DNA of 64,000 nt. Source: Morella rubra (lineage: Eukaryota; Streptophyta; Magnoliopsida; Fagales; Myricaceae). The position numbers and the translations under genes are program-made. This document shows positions 35,301 through 47,300 of the stretch, one piece after another. The stretch's first letter is position 1. Each line of letters opens with the position of its first letter. The stretch spans positions 9,837,647 to 9,901,646 of the forward strand of contig CM025851.1 of the NCBI GenBank assembly GCA_003952965.2, in the 5' to 3' direction. The notes beneath the pieces are model-generated. The model was not told the origin of the DNA. It saw only the letters and a list, made by a program, of their open reading frames with translations, and did no database searches.

Positions 35301-38300
35301 AGCTTGTACTTCTACCCCTTCTTCCATGTTTTGAATCTAAGTTATCTCAAAAGAGCAGCAGATTATTTGGTTTTAGTTGAATATTTGGTCGTAGGGCAAG
35401 AGTTCATACTTTCCTAAGACATTATCCTATAGTAGTGTTGTGTGTTACTCTAACAGTTCCATAAAAATTGACAAGACAACCTTGAACCAAAAGCAATGAA
35501 GATTTTTTTTGGATGAGTGTGCTGAAGACATTTTTTCTCGGATTTATTTATTCCCAATCCATCTCATCAGAAAAGTCGAAGGAAGCAAAAATTGAAGACG
35601 AGGAAAAAGGAAATGAGAGGAGTGAGGTGCTAAAGGACTAGGACAGTGCTATAAGGAGTGAGGCGTGGTGTCGGGCAGTGGTACAAAACTGAGCAACAAA
35701 GAAAACGATGGTGCATGGTCCGAACAAAACCCTCATGATGAGCCCCAACTTCATGCGCTAGACTAAAGTTTTCGAACCCCAGGGCTACGCTGGAGAGAGA
35801 GAGAGAGTTTCATTATCATTGAGGGAGAGAGTCTCAATGGTGTCATTGTCAACGGACAACTTTGCTGTCCATATCTGTCCACTTTCAATTTTGGCAATAT
35901 CTTTCCTTATACAACTTTTATTTCCTTAGTATAAACGTTATTATAGCATTAGATATTAGCAGCTGTAGAGACTCCTGTATATGGCAGTCAGCTGTTCTAA
36001 AGGCTAGCATCAGCATGTATCTTACTACATAATGGCAAGTCTGGACTGAGACAAAGTAGTTTTTCCAGCAACTCTTTTGTATTTGACATGCTATTAGAGC
36101 CTATCCTCTAACCTGGGTCTCATTCTTTTCTGGTTGCCTTAATATTTTTGATTCCTCTCATGTATCTTGTCCCTTTTTTTGGTCTCGAAAGTGCTCCATC
36201 TGTGGGCTTCTAGTGTATCGACCTGTTCTGTGTCCAGTTCCAGTGCGCCTGACGTGATATGTTTGGACATTTTGGCATTTTTTGTTTCTCTTGGAAGCAG
36301 GTCAGTGTGTTGTTCTCTTGTCCTCTTGGTCCATTTTTTCCAGCCTCGTTTTTCACTTCATTTGCGATGGAATCGGCTCCTATGTGCATCAAGTTTGCTA
36401 GTAAGAATTACTCTACCTGGGCATTTCAATTTGAATTTTTCCTCAATGGAAAACATCTATAGGGCCATATTGATGGCACAGATGTTGCACCCACTTCCGC
36501 CCCTGAAAAATCCAAGGTTGCCGAGTTTTCTTGGCTCCGTGGAGCCACACATATTGTCACCAACCTGTGTCCTTATTGCTCAGCCCAATCAATGTGGGCT
36601 TACTTGCATAAAGGTCAATCAACGTGTTTGCTTACTTGCAAAAAGTTTATCATCAAGACAACGACGCATCATACTTCTAGGATAACGATATGTTTTGCAT
36701 AGACTTGGTGGCTTATTATTACCTCGATATGCATTTCAAAGATTATACATCCTAATCTTTAGGAGTCCGTTTGTTCCTCATCAATGAGCAAATAAAAAAT
36801 TATGTACTTTTATTCCTCTAAGAACAAGATGGTGAATGATAGGCTTGGCTTTGAAACATAGGTTCCAAAGAACCATACAATATCCGAACACACTCTGAAT
36901 TATCTCGAGCTAAATTGGCTAGATGAGTGGGTAAAGGCACTTGTTTAGGCTTCTTCTTTATAATACTTATTATTCATTCCTTGCATCCTGGCAAGATTGT
37001 CTACGGACACTCTTGGATGTGCTTTTATGCTCAGATTGCCAATTATTTGCTAAGATGTCTTCATTCTTGAATGGGATCCCTTGGAAAGACCTTGATGGTT
37101 GTAAGCAACTAAAGCTTGTACTTCTACCCCTTCTTCCATGTTTTGAATCTAAGTTATCTCAAAAGAGCAGCAGATTATTTGGTTTTAGTTGAATATTTGG
37201 TCGTAGGGCAAGAGTTCATACTTTCCTAAGACATTATCCTATAGTAGTGTTGTGTGTTACTCTAACAGTTCCATAAAAATTGACAAGACAACCTTGAACC
37301 AAAAGCAATGAAGATTTTTTTTGGATGAGTGTGCTGAAGACATTTTTTCTCGGATTTATTTATTCCCAATCCATCTCATCAGAAAAGTCGAAGGAAGCAA
37401 AAATTGAAGACGAGGAAAAAGGAAATGAGAGGAGTGAGGTGCTAAAGGACTAGGACAGTGCTATAAGGAGTGAGGCGTGGTGTCGGGCAGTGGTACAAAA
37501 CTGAGCAACAAAGAAAACGATGGTGCATGGTCCGAACAAAACCCTCATGATGAGCCCCAACTTCATGCGCTAGACTAAAGTTTTCGAACCCCAGGGCTAC
37601 GCTGGAGAGAGAGAGAGAGTTTCATTATCATTGAGGGAGAGAGTCTCAATGGTGTCATTGTCAACGGACAACTTTGCTGTCCATATCTGTCCACTTTCAA
37701 TTTTGGCAATATCTTTCCTTATACAACTTTTATTTCCTTAGTATAAACGTTATTATAGCATTAGATATTAGCAGCTGTAGAGACTCCTGTATATGGCAGT
37801 AGCTGTTCTAAAGGCTAGCATCAGCATGTATCTTACTACATAATGGCAAGTCTGACTGAGACAAAGTAGTTTTTCCAGCAACTCTTTTGTATTTGACATG
37901 CTATTAGAGCCTATCCTCTAACCTGGGTCTCATTCTTTTCTGGTTGCCTTAATATTTTTGATTCCTCTCATGTATCTTGTCCCTTTTTTTGGTCTCGAAA
38001 GTGCTCCATCTGTGGGCTTCTAGTGTATCGACCTGTTCTGTGTCCAGTTCCAGTGCGCCTGACGTGATATGTTTGGACATTTTGGCATTTTTTGTTTCTC
38101 TTGGAAGCAGGTCAGTGTGTTGTTCTCTTGTCCTCTTGGTCCATTTTTTCCAGCCTCGTTTTTCACTTCATTTGCGATGGAATCGGCTCCTATGTGCATC
38201 AAGTTTGCTAGTAAGAATTACTCTACCTGGGCATTTCAATTTGAATTTTTCCTCAATGGAAAACATCTATAGGGCCATATTGATGGCACAGATGTTGCAC

Positions 38301-41300
38301 CCACTTCCGCCCCTGAAAAATCCAAGGTTGCCGAGTTTTCTTGGCTCCGTGGAGCCACACATATTGTCACCAACCTGTGTCCTTATTGCTCAGCCCAATC
38401 AATGTGGGCTTACTTGCATAAAGGTCAATCAACGTGTTTGCTTACTTGCAAAAAGTTTATCATCAAGACAACGACGCTCGTTGTTTTCAGTTGGAGCATG
38501 CGATTGCAAACCAATATCTACTCCTGCGAAGCTCTAGGTCTAGTCAGTTGAGGCATCTTCAGATAGATTGGTATGTCGCTCTTGAGTGTTTGTACCCTTG
38601 GATTGGTAGGACTTTCCTTCCTCTAGTTCTGGCAATTCTATTTCAGCTTTTACTATTGCATTGTCCTGTTAGATCGTGAGATTGCAACGGAAAAAATCAT
38701 TGAATTAAAATAGTTCAAGTGTTCTACCTCTTTCAGATCCACGCACACAGTTCCTGAGAGAATTTAGAGAGAATTTCTAGAGAGAGAAAGTCTCAACATG
38801 AAAATGAGTTATGTTCTCTCAAATGAAATTTCGAGCTATTAATAATGGCTTACTCAGAACTCAACTGTGCTCATGCATGAGATATGTAGGGACCTCAAAT
38901 CTCGGCCGTGATCATTATGAAAAATTCTTTTTCATTAACCTTTATATTCTGTAATCCGAATTTATGGGCTTCTACAAATTGTGATCATGTCATTAATATA
39001 TCACAATTGACCCCGAGATAATGAGATTGTTTTTGTGAAATCCCTTTTGCTAAAATTATTGTTTATTTATCCTTTTACATATATATTTCACATGAGCTAA
39101 TAGGATCGGAATAATATCATTCGATCAAGTTCTTAGCTTATATAATTCTTAATTCTTAGTTTGTACCCAATTGGACTTATAAAAAGTTTCAAAAATAATT
39201 TTTGTAAATAATTATTTAATACACACACACACACACACACACATATATAAGTAAAAATAGTGAAAACAATTTTGACTAAATTCCGCTGCGTAGCAGTTTT
39301 TATTTGAGTCCAATAATATACAAACATAATGAATATACTGCCTCATAAGAGACTGGTGGATTCCATATTAAGCAATTATACAAATTCATTTACTATGCAC
39401 GAGGCCTAACATTATCTAGAATATTTAATTCTGCGAAGATCATCACCAAATGATTCAGTCAAAGCACAAGTAGGTAACAATCAAATCTGTATAACTCTCT
39501 CAGGTCTAAGGACAACATAAACTAATTGTGTTGAATACCACTCTACATCAGTGATTGTTTCCAGAAGGTATTCATATTTGATCCGATTCAGTCAAGGTAT
39601 GATTTAATGGCATCTGGATCGCTACGAAGTCCGACTGGTTGCTCTTGGAAATAATCAAGAATATGGCGTTAATTACGGAGAGACCTTTGCTCCTGTGACT
39701 AAGATGACCACTGTTCGTAATATTCTAATGATTGCTGCCTCCAATGACTAGCCTCTTCATGAGACGGATGTCAAGAATGTCTTTCTCCACGGAGATCTCA
39801 AAGAATGTATCTCCAGGAGGCCACCACTGGGATTGTCCAATTTTGTTATTTCCGCGTCCTGCTCATAAACTGCCAAGAATGAATGTTGGCGGCAAGTTAT
39901 GGAAGAAGAAATTGCGGCTCTAAAGGCTAATCACACATTGGATGTTGAGCCTTGTCCTCCCAAAATTATTCCTCTTGTCTGCTAGTGGGGATCTACTCAG
40001 TCAAGGTACGATTTAATGGCATCTGGATCGCTACAAAGCCCGGCTGGTTGCTCTTAGAAATAATCAATAATATGGTGTTAATTGCGGAGAGACCTTTGCT
40101 CCTGTGTCTAAGATGACCATTGTTCGTAATATTCTAGCGATTGCTGTCTCCAATGACTGGCCTCTTAATCAAATGGATGTCAAGAATGTCTTTCTCCACG
40201 GAGATCTCAAAGAATGTATCTCTAGGAAGTCACCACTGGGATTGTCTTCTTATTTGACTCCATATGTGTCTAAGCTTCGTCGCTCTCTCTATAATCTCAA
40301 ACAAGCTCCGAGGGCCTGGTTTGATAAATTTCACAATATTGTATTACGATTTTCCTTCAACCAGAGCAAGCATGACTTCTTATTTTTTTGGAAAACCGAC
40401 ATGGTACTATTGTTATTTTGATTTATGTTGACGATATTGTTATCACTGGTTCCGTTTCTACTTTACCTGGTAAGCTCAAGATTCATCTCTCTGAGTTCTT
40501 TCGTATGAAAGATCTTGGGTCTCTCTCCAATTTTCTGTCTTGAGGTGCATTGTAGTTCATCTAGTATTTCCCTTAATCAACATAAGTATGCTAGTGATCT
40601 GGTGGCTGCAGCTGGTTTGCAAGATACCACTCTCGTTGCTACTCCCATGGAGTTGAATTTCAAGCTTTGCGAAAAGGAGGGTCACTTGTTGATCCTCAGT
40701 TGTACAACAAGTCTGCCAATTTCTTCAGACTCCTCATCATCTTTATTTGGCTACTATCTATCCATTTCCAATTCTGGAGATATCTTTCCTTGTACAATTT
40801 TATTTTCCTTAGTTAGGATAAAAGATATTATAGCATTAGATCTTAAATCCGATTCTTTTGGGTTAGGTCCTGAATTTTAAGTTTATGAAAAATGAACATT
40901 TTAAGACAAATTTTGTGTGATTTGGATTTGTATTGAATAAGTTATGGATTTTTGATAATTGGAGGTTGAGCTAAAGATGCAATGGTGCGGTTGAAATTTT
41001 TCCAACTTTGTAAAAATCTTTACAATGACCTTTTCAAGTCATATTTTTGTATTTCTTGTTTTGAAATTTAAATTTAGAAAACGATAGTATTCTGAAATTG
41101 ACTTGTGCAATTTTTAGCAAAGACAAACAAGCTTTGAAATTTCAAAGTTAGAAAGGTCAAGCTGGAGATAGCAGTGTTTACTCTAGGATTTTTATCTGTT
41201 ACAAAGTGTTTTTGTAATAGATGATCTCTGCTTGGTAAATTAGAGAATGGAATCGTTGTTTATGCTGCATCCTAGAATCACAAGAAACGCTTGATGGTTG

Positions 41301-44300
41301 ATCCTGGCAATTCAGTTAAGTCATTTGTAGTCTATTAAGCTGAAACTAGGACTTAGGAAGTCTCAGGGAAGGCACCCTTTTTAGGGCAATAGTTGTTTAG
41401 TTCTTAAATAGAACTACTTTTTGTAACAGAGAATCTATGCTTGGTGAATAAGAGAATGGAATAGATTTTTGATGCATCACTACATTCCTAACACCCGGGG
41501 TATGGGGTTATGTGGGACCGTCAGAAACATTCACTTGAGCGAGAGTGACGTATGGGAAATTGAAAAGGACTTGTTCAGCGGTTCATATTCATTCTCCTTT
41601 TTAAAAGAGGTTAACCATCCTTTTCACATTTATAGTGTACCTCCTTTTTATCAATCTATACTTGATCCTCCTGTTGAAAGCGTTTCCATATTTAATGGGA
41701 GTGTATGGCAACCCTGTGTTAAGTACGACAATTTTGTACATGCCAGATCATGAATTAGTAATTGCATCCAATAATGTCCTCTGGATTCATTGTCTGCTTT
41801 GGATTTTCTCAATTGCATCGACCTTTCTTTTTCTAGGTGAATCAGTTCTCAATCTTTTTTCTTTCATATTAATGGTTTCCAGTGTTTTCTTTGTTGGTAG
41901 TGCTATTAAATCTATCGTATAGATTGAAGGGCCCCACCTCCCCTCTTGCTCAGTGCAGTCTGGGAATCCTCTTCGTGATTTCCAAAAAGTGACAAAGAAA
42001 CAATAAGAGAAAGGAGTGTAGGATTAGTATGGGTCGCGCACGGGCTGCCTCAGCTCCAAACTCATCTGGAGGATGAATTGGGCCCCTGTGTTGATCTACT
42101 AGTTTTAAAAAGATCTGGGTGATTTACCCCATTCCTAGGCCTGTGGTAGGTAGGCAATTGGATTTTTACTTGTATTGTTTTCCATGTCTTAAGCATTGTT
42201 ATCTTTTTAACAGTGTTTTTGAAATAGTAAATCATATCCTCAATTTAAGCTTATGAAAAAAGAAAGTTTTGAAATTATTTCAAGCAATTTGGAGCCATAT
42301 TTTTGAAGTTATGAATTTTTAAAGGTGTAGACTTCGAAGCTGTCGTCAGCTTGGACACCCCAACAACTTGCATTTCAAATGAATGTTTTGAGTGGCAAAC
42401 AAACTCTACATTACACGAAATTTTAGTATGTTATAGCTCAAGTGTGAGAACCGTTTGGGCGCTCAATTTTAATAGGTTCAGTAACATGATAATAGAGTTT
42501 TAGATTTTTGAATCACTGCTGGTTAGTAAAGAAATATATGAGAGTTAGTATAACATGTTTATGTTGAAATGATAGTTGTTTGTTGCATCAAGTGAATTTC
42601 TAAATGGTTTAAGTGACGACTCAATATGACTCTCTTGTAAGTAAAGCACCACCACAAGCTAGAGTAAACAAAGGTAAGTGAAAAATTATATTCGAGAACT
42701 AGAATGAGATGCGACATGAGTATTTATCATTAAGCACGTCATGAGCATTTGCATTAATTTTCTCAAAAGGCAAAAAGGGAAATTTTTTATGCAACTGGAA
42801 TGAAATGTTATGTTATGATATGTTAAGGGCTAAATAGGATGGCCGGTACTATACTTAAGTAAGAAAGTTGCATCTACTCCAAAGGATAAATGCAAGAAGG
42901 ATGGATGACTCATAAGGGCATCCATTCTAAAGGACGAATGTGAAGAAGATGTGTAGTTCTTGAGGTATGTGCAACCACACTAAAGGACGATTGCGAGAAA
43001 TTGTGGCCTCTAAAAGTCGTGTCTAGCCATTAGGCTTGGGGCCACATCAAGCAATAACTCGAACATCAAGTAATAACTCGACCAAATGATATGTTCCTCT
43101 AATGGAAAGGGAATAGTTTCGAAGGGAATGCATAACCTGCTTCAAGGGTAAATCGAGTAGTAGAAGTAGCCTAAATAAAGATGAAAAGATTTTTATACTA
43201 ACTTTTAAGTACAAGAGTTTTATGCATAAACATGCATTTATTTTTGGCACATATATACCTTTCATTCATGATTATGCTTCATGTCATGCATATTTAAATT
43301 CATCAATCATCCTTGACTGAGTCATTCGACTTATTAGTATTTTCAATTGCATCATTCCAGATGACACCTCAAGTGAAGACAGTTATGTGAAGAACCTAGA
43401 ACCTGAGAATGAGGCTAATGAGGGTGCCGTCCACTGAGACATAATATATGTAGATGTTCACTTTTTGAAAAACTTATGTGAACCTCCCTTGTGATGTTAT
43501 TATGGTTTGTTCAGGCTCCGAGACTATCTTAAGACTTTATATGAATTAAACTAAGTAACTTATATTTTGAAACTATGTTATAATTATAACTCATTACTAT
43601 GTGATATCGGTATATGTTTTTATTATGTGTATATTTAATTGTATGTTCATATGCAATGTAAGAGCCTATGAGGGTCTACGTGGCAGCTAGTGATGAGGAA
43701 ATAAATTTTCTAGTATTTTTAAAAACTAAAAGTGGTTCATATTTTCTAAATTCATAATGATAACTAAAAGAAAAAAAATTCCTCTGCAAAATTAAGTTAA
43801 GTACGCTGGAGCGCTTGTCATGGCAAGTGCTCATGGCTGTTATTAGCCCCCATTTGGACTAACGTTCGGGGAGTGACAAATTCGATCTAATCTATCCTTT
43901 GTTCTTTATATTTTTGAGTTATATTCTTGCAATACATTGAATAGAGGATTCAACCATCTTTTCTTTGTTCTTGATATTTGATTATCGTTCTATTTCAATT
44001 TCAAAACTTCTATGTAGTTAAATCTCATTGATTTGTTTAGATTAAATCCCTACTTGAACCAAATCCCCAAATCTCATAAACCCTAGATTCTTAATTTGGA
44101 GTTGTGATTTTATAGATTGGTGTCTTTTTGTTGGATCCAGAACCGGGTCCTCAACAATTTGGTGTTCTCATTGAGAGATGTTAAACTCTCTCAAACAAGG
44201 AAATGAAATTATCACTCGATCTTGATTTCAAAATTTTTGGTTGGTTTGTGAAATTGTGAAAAGCATTTTTTAGGGGTTGAGGTTGGGTGTCCGAGTAGGT

Positions 44301-47300
44301 TTTATTAGTTGGCTTGTACATCTGTTGGGTGGGAGCCTAAGGTGGGTTGTTGATCAGTTTGCAATCAGGTGTTAGGGGCACTAGAAATTTTCAGTCAGCG
44401 AGATTACTACACCAGGGAAACTGGAACACATTGAGTACCAGCAAGGAATACAAATGCGAGACTGAGCAGGTGTTTGTGATTGATGATATTAGCAAGGATG
44501 AAGATAGACTCAGCTTGGGGGACAACTCTAGTGGTGATGTTGCTCCATAATTTACCTTTGAGGACAAGAGTACTCTCGATGGAAGCGAGAATGTTGAAAC
44601 CCCAAGGAGAAGCAAGAGACTTGTAGAATAAAAAGGGGGAACAGCATACGAGAGGCACATGGGTCATTAAGAGTGTTTCCGGAATAAATAGTGCACTTAA
44701 GGGTATGATGGTCCATTAGGCATTAAGGTTTCTCTAGGTTAAGTTTAAATAGCCAAACGTTAGAGGACATATGGGGGTTTTTGGCTTGAGAGACATTGAA
44801 CTGCTAGTAGGCTTGGGCATGGAGACTCCTCTCCAATTTTCAGTTTTCTTGGGTTCTTCAATCTTAGGTAACTTGGGCTATCTTGGTGCAATTCATTTAA
44901 TCCAAGTTTGAAGATCTTACCCTTGCAATTCATTGAATAGGGGTTTGATCTATCTATCTCTTTCTTTGTATTTTCGAATTGTACTCTTGCAATCCATTGA
45001 ATAGAGTTGATTCAACCATCTTTTCTTTTCTTTGTTCTTGATATTTGATTATCATTCTATTTCAATTTCCAAACCTCAACCTACTAGCTTAAATCCCTAT
45101 TTGGACCAAATTCCCGAATCTCATAAACCCTAGATTCAATTTGGAGATTGTGATTGTATAAATTGGTGGCTTGTTGTTGGATCCTCAACAAATGCTTACC
45201 TTGATAAGCAGGCAGGCTGCTGTGCATTTGTGTCCTCTGCTGAGCCTTCCTGCTAATTGCCTCTCTCTGGGATTTCTCACTCTCGCCATTGCTTTATTTC
45301 GGCCAGCACAAGTAACTGAATGGAGCAAAAGCTCCCCTCAGCGTCACGGGTGCAGCTAAGAGAACAGGAAGGCTGACACATGTTGGTCTCCTTCCAGCAC
45401 AGCTTGCCATATGTTCGCAGTATAAAGCTGTGTGTGACATTGGAATGGGTGTCAGATTAGCCATATGACTAATTTGTTTTAATCATATAAATCATGGTTT
45501 GGCTGGCTTAGTTCTTAAAAGCACAAGTAGATTTGGTTCAATAAAATAAAATTTTCTATTATGATATTTGTCGTTAGGATAGCTATTTCATCATGGAATG
45601 ATTTCACCAGTGAGTTTTACTCAATTTATGGGATATGAATTTGTAATGAATTAGCTGAACTCCACATAATTTTACAAACATTACAGGTGAAAATAATTAG
45701 TTTTCTTTTAAATTTACCAATGATGGACAAGACATACAATTCTGACTCCTTAACATGAGTTCCATATAACACTAAGGCTATTGACCATTTCAGGGCTAAA
45801 TATCTAAAATATCTTAATAAAGATAGACATATTAGCCTTTGGACGGGTTAGACATGTCGGACCATGTCCAAATCTCTATCTTGCCTATGTCAGATTCTAA
45901 TATTTAAGGTTTGTTTGAAATTTCATGCTTCCTAGAGGATTACATTGTGAACCTGCCCCAAATGACTACCAATCATCCTAACTGGTGCACAATGAGTAGT
46001 TCTTCATGAAGCTTGTCATTTTGGCTTTATGCTGAATAACTAATGAATTTCTCTTTAGGATCTACATTCATGCCCCCAAAGTGGTCCCTAGGCTATCACC
46101 AGTGTCGTTGGAGCTATGATTCAGATAAGAGGGTTCTCGAGGTTGGTACTTTCTAGTTATTTCTGATTATCTGAAACTAACCCTAGCCTCTCTCTCTCTC
46201 TCTCTCTTACCCTCTCTCTCTCTTCTCATTCCATGCATTTCTAGATGCATGCTTGTAATACGGCATGTTCAGGTACTACTTTATTGTTCGTATTAAGGTG
46301 ATACATATCAAGTGACTGTAGGTCTACAAATACTACAAACACAATACACGGCCAAAACTTTCTCATTTGTTCTCTAATTATTTTATTTTATTTTATTTTG
46401 ATAAGATTTGTTCTCTAATTATTTGCCAAAGAGAAAGCAAAATCCTCTTATTTTTTCTTCCAGCAGTCTACAACGGTAAGAATTATAAATGACAGATGTC
46501 ATGGTGAAGCAATTGGACATACCAATCTCTCTATAGTACCTCTGCATAGACCATTGGTTATTGGACATTTTTTTAGCATTTTCTTTTTCCTGATTGTTTC
46601 CACAATTATGTTTGCAGATTTCCAGTAAATTTCGCGAGAAAGGTATACCCTGTGATGTTATATGGATGGATATCGATTACATGGATGGTTTTCGTTGTTT
46701 CACTTTCAACAAGGCATGTTTTCCTTGAAATGGTCTTTTTATTACGATTCCGTAGGATGAATTCTCTTAGATGTTTCAATTGCATTCAGTCGCATATCTT
46801 CTTGTTCTTTTTACTTGTCTTTATTCTTCCGCTTAACAACACTTTCTAGGTCAAAATACAAGTTTAGGTGAAACATAGTACTTGGTAAGGAAACGACTTA
46901 GTGTTACCTTACGGTATCTTATTGCCATTATTTGAACCACAATTGCAAATGTGACATACAATTTTACATGGATATCTCGTTGATACAAACATGGTGATAT
47001 TAGACCACGCACTGAAATTAAACAATCATGATATCTTTCAGGACCGTTTCCCAGATCCAAAATCTTTGGTAAATGATCTTCACCATAGTGGCTTCAAAGC
47101 TATCTGGATGCTTGACCCTGGGATCAAAGATGAAGCAGGTTATTTCGTCTACGATAGCGGTTCAAAAAGTGATGTCTGGATTCAGAAAGCAAATGGGAGG
47201 CCTTTTGTTGGTATACATTCTCTTTTTTCCTTACAATAATTTTGATAGTTGATGTGTTACAATATACGTCATCTCCATCTTCAGGCGAGGTGTGGCCTGG

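Larger units (their letters stand above)
34945..36666 (+). repeat. Intron 5 block, copy 2
   Basis: Begins inside the block at GCAAATAAAAAATTATG and carries an LTR (35847-36088), primer site (36089-36101) and gag start. It joins copy 3 at AACGACG|CATCATACTT (36666/36667). Confidence 0.8.
31425..46058 (+). other. Intron 5 of the GH31 gene, expanded by repeats
   Basis: A 14.6-kb intron, GT...AG. It holds three copies of a roughly 1.3-1.8 kb block with copia LTR and gag pieces (31765-38478), a blended segment (33075-33540), repeated RT-bearing blocks and a direct-repeat retroelement relic (43905-45192). The stretch 40880-43900 shows no recognisable gene. Confidence 0.85.

Noticed and set aside
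36167-36685. 172-residue open frame, repeated at 37977-38537
   Set aside because: It runs out of frame over a copia LTR/leader and gag fragment whose real frame reads the gag words; the nominal start is not an ATG.
31765-38478. True tandem amplification of a host gene segment
   Set aside because: Not accepted as established: the deletion-biased differences and blended patches make an assembly artefact at least as likely; reported as a finding instead.
41469-41922. Two overlapping open frames in intron 5 with membrane-like composition
   Set aside because: No recognisable domain, no splice support, and inside an intron between retroelement relics.
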